Positions 6,315 to 7,205 of a DNA stretch of 7,205 nt are shown one piece after another. Each line of letters starts with the position of its first letter. Position 1 is the stretch's first letter. Made by a program: the position numbers and the translations under genes. Below the pieces are notes generated by a model that saw only the letters and a list, made by a program, of their open reading frames with translations, searched no databases and was not told the DNA's origin. This DNA is from a bacterium (GTDB lineage Bacteria > UBP14 > UBA6098). The DNA lies in assembly GCA_030642425.1 (NCBI GenBank), contig DAOWNU010000097.1:1-7205 (forward strand). Reading direction: 5' to 3'.

Positions 6315-6962
6315 ATGGAACGCGACCAATCCGTAAGGCAAAAGGTTTATGTTTTTGTAGATTTTTGGAATTTCCAATTAGGCCTGAACAGAAGTGTCAA
6401 TTTTGATAAAACTTTTAAGATCGATTGGATGAAGCTACCGGATGTTATTGGGGAAGTTATACAACTGCTTTTACCAAATGACCCGATATTCGTCGATGAA
6501 GTGCGCGTTTACGTTTCTTACGACCCACAGAAAGATTCGTCGTTGAAAAGATGGGCAAATGATTGGCTGGCAACGAGACCTCGCTATAAAGTGACTATTA
6601 AGGAAAGGACAAAACGAGATAAACCCGCGTATTGTTCTAAATGCAAGACCGAAATACCAAAATGCCCGAAATGTGGGACTACATTAAGAGGCAGTTTTGA
6701 AAAAGGAATCGATACGAGTATAGTTACCGATTTGTTGAAACTCGCCTGGGAGGAAGCTTATGATATTGCAGTCATTATTTCATCGGATGCCGATTTCGCC
6801 CCTGCCGCGGTATATCTTGGGGAAAAAGGTAAGAAGATTATAGCCGCAGGATTCCCTCCTCTTGGTAAAACTCTGAGACAGTCTTGTTGGGCGCAAATCG
6901 ACATAAATTCAAAAAAAGAAGAATTAAGGTTCCTCGGAATGCCACCGACCCATACAAATTGA
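6315..6962 (+). CDS. NYN-domain (LabA/DUF88-like) putative RNase with inserted zinc ribbon
   Basis: A 215-residue cytoplasmic protein of the NYN branch of the PIN-like fold, metal-dependent enzymes that usually act on RNA. The start at 6315 follows AGGAG at a 4-base spacing; the in-frame ATG at 6264 would translate through the strong hairpin and adds non-conserved residues. Visible motifs: VYVFVDFWNF (11-20) with D16 and N19; KGIDTSIVTDLL (130-141) with D133; IISSDADFAPAAVYLGEKGKK (155-174 region) with D158 and D160. These supply the acidic metal-binding cluster, so it should be active. Between strands a CxxC-x6-CxxC zinc ribbon is inserted (C107, C110, C117, C120), probably for nucleic-acid or partner binding. 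The gene is AT-richer than its neighbours (17 of 60 GC at 6361-6420), suggesting a different origin. It appears to be transcribed alone from its own promoter. Substrate is unknown. Confidence 0.88.
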   Translation: MERDQSVRQKVYVFVDFWNFQLGLNRSVNFDKTFKIDWMKLPDVIGEVIQLLLPNDPIFVDEVRVYVSYDPQKDSSLKRWANDWLATRPRYKVTIKERTKRDKPAYCSKCKTEIPKCPKCGTTLRGSFEKGIDTSIVTDLLKLAWEEAYDIAVIISSDADFAPAAVYLGEKGKKIIAAGFPPLGKTLRQSCWAQIDINSKKEELRFLGMPPTHTN

Positions 6963-7021
6963 AATCGAGATTGCCTGAAATTTTCCTTGACTTTCGAAAA
7001 TAGTCTTTTACGTTTTGGTTG

Positions 7022-7047
7022 AAACAAGGGAGCATGCTCACTTGTTT
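7022..7047. other. 26-bp near-perfect palindrome
   Basis: AAACAAGGGAGCA (7022-7034) faces TGCTCACTTGTTT (7035-7047), with 12 of 13 positions paired and a perfect GAGCATGCTC core. It lies 59 bases after the NYN stop. It could act as a weak terminator (the right arm ends in TTT) or as an operator for something to the right. I cannot decide between these. Confidence 0.45.
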
Positions 7048-7116
7048 ATAGCGAAAATCGGCGTAATCATCGCTAACTCATTGCTCTTTAATAACTTATT
7101 TCCAGTTTGATGCCCT

Positions 7117-7205
7117 CTCGATTCGGTATTCAATGCTCTCGATTCGGTTTTGCGGGGTCTCGACTCAGTCTTCCGGGGTTTTGACGCGGTTTTGCGTGGT
7201 CTCGA
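7117..7205 (+). repeat. 21-bp tandem repeat array, possibly coding (L/F)D(S/A)V(L/F)RG heptads; runs off the edge
   Basis: Four full 21-base units (7117-7137, 7138-7158, 7159-7179, 7180-7200) and a partial fifth. In the + frame set by 7117 they translate as LDSVFNA, LDSVLRG, LDSVFRG, FDAVLRG and L. Among the last three full units, six of seven third codon positions vary, two first positions and no second position, which is what selection on a protein would leave. A TGA at 7108-7110 precedes the array in this frame and no ATG or GTG follows it, so a gene start is not visible (only a TTG inside unit 2). A minus-strand frame is also open from 7205 to a stop at 7038-7040, reading SRPRKTE-type heptads, but its variation pattern is less codon-like. 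Confidence 0.6.

Noticed and set aside
6987..7014. Promoter from TTGACT at 6987 driving the repeat array
   Set aside because: No acceptable -10 element lies at 16-18 bases downstream.

Overview
The window looks like a chromosomal segment of an uncultivated Gram-negative (diderm) bacterium. It has an EnvC-type divisome protein, which implies an outer membrane, a bacterial clamp-loader subunit, and secreted and polytopic membrane proteins. The core genes are fairly GC-rich (37 of 60 bases at 5041-5100), while the spacers and the last gene are AT-richer. I cannot name a phylum from the sequence alone. All confident genes lie on the + strand.

Layout: (1) a left-edge spacer with a degenerate 7-bp repeat; (2) an envC-like amidase activator (from 133) overlapping holB, the DNA polymerase III delta' subunit (to 2302); (3) a repeat-filled spacer; (4) a secreted protein of unknown function, probably a beta-propeller (2472-3653); (5) a second spacer with the same repeat family, a REP-like palindrome and a (TTTTACC)4 array; (6) a 718-residue membrane protein with a spermidine-synthase-like domain that has lost its key motifs (3845-6001); (7) a gene-free 313-base leader region with two promoter-like sites and several hairpins; (8) a NYN-domain (LabA/DUF88-like) putative nuclease with an inserted zinc ribbon (6315-6962); (9) a palindrome and the start of a 21-bp repeat array running off the right edge.

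Two problems and one candidate system deserve attention. The envC frame does not stop where the protein ends: it runs 463 bases into holB in the wrong frame, and holB has no ATG, GTG or TTG in frame before its Walker A motif. One extra T in the T7 run at 1230-1236 repairs both genes at once, so an indel (sequencing, mutational, or slippage) is very likely there. The spacers on either side of the secreted-protein gene carry matching heptanucleotide-repeat elements. The most promising candidate for a new regulatory system is the structured leader of the NYN gene, in which GACCG/CGGTC blocks occur four times and allow mutually exclusive folds.

Functionally, envC belongs to division-site peptidoglycan splitting and holB to replication; their overlap suggests one transcript. 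The other genes show no clear shared pathway. The NYN gene appears to be its own transcription unit, compositionally unlike its neighbours, and may have been acquired.
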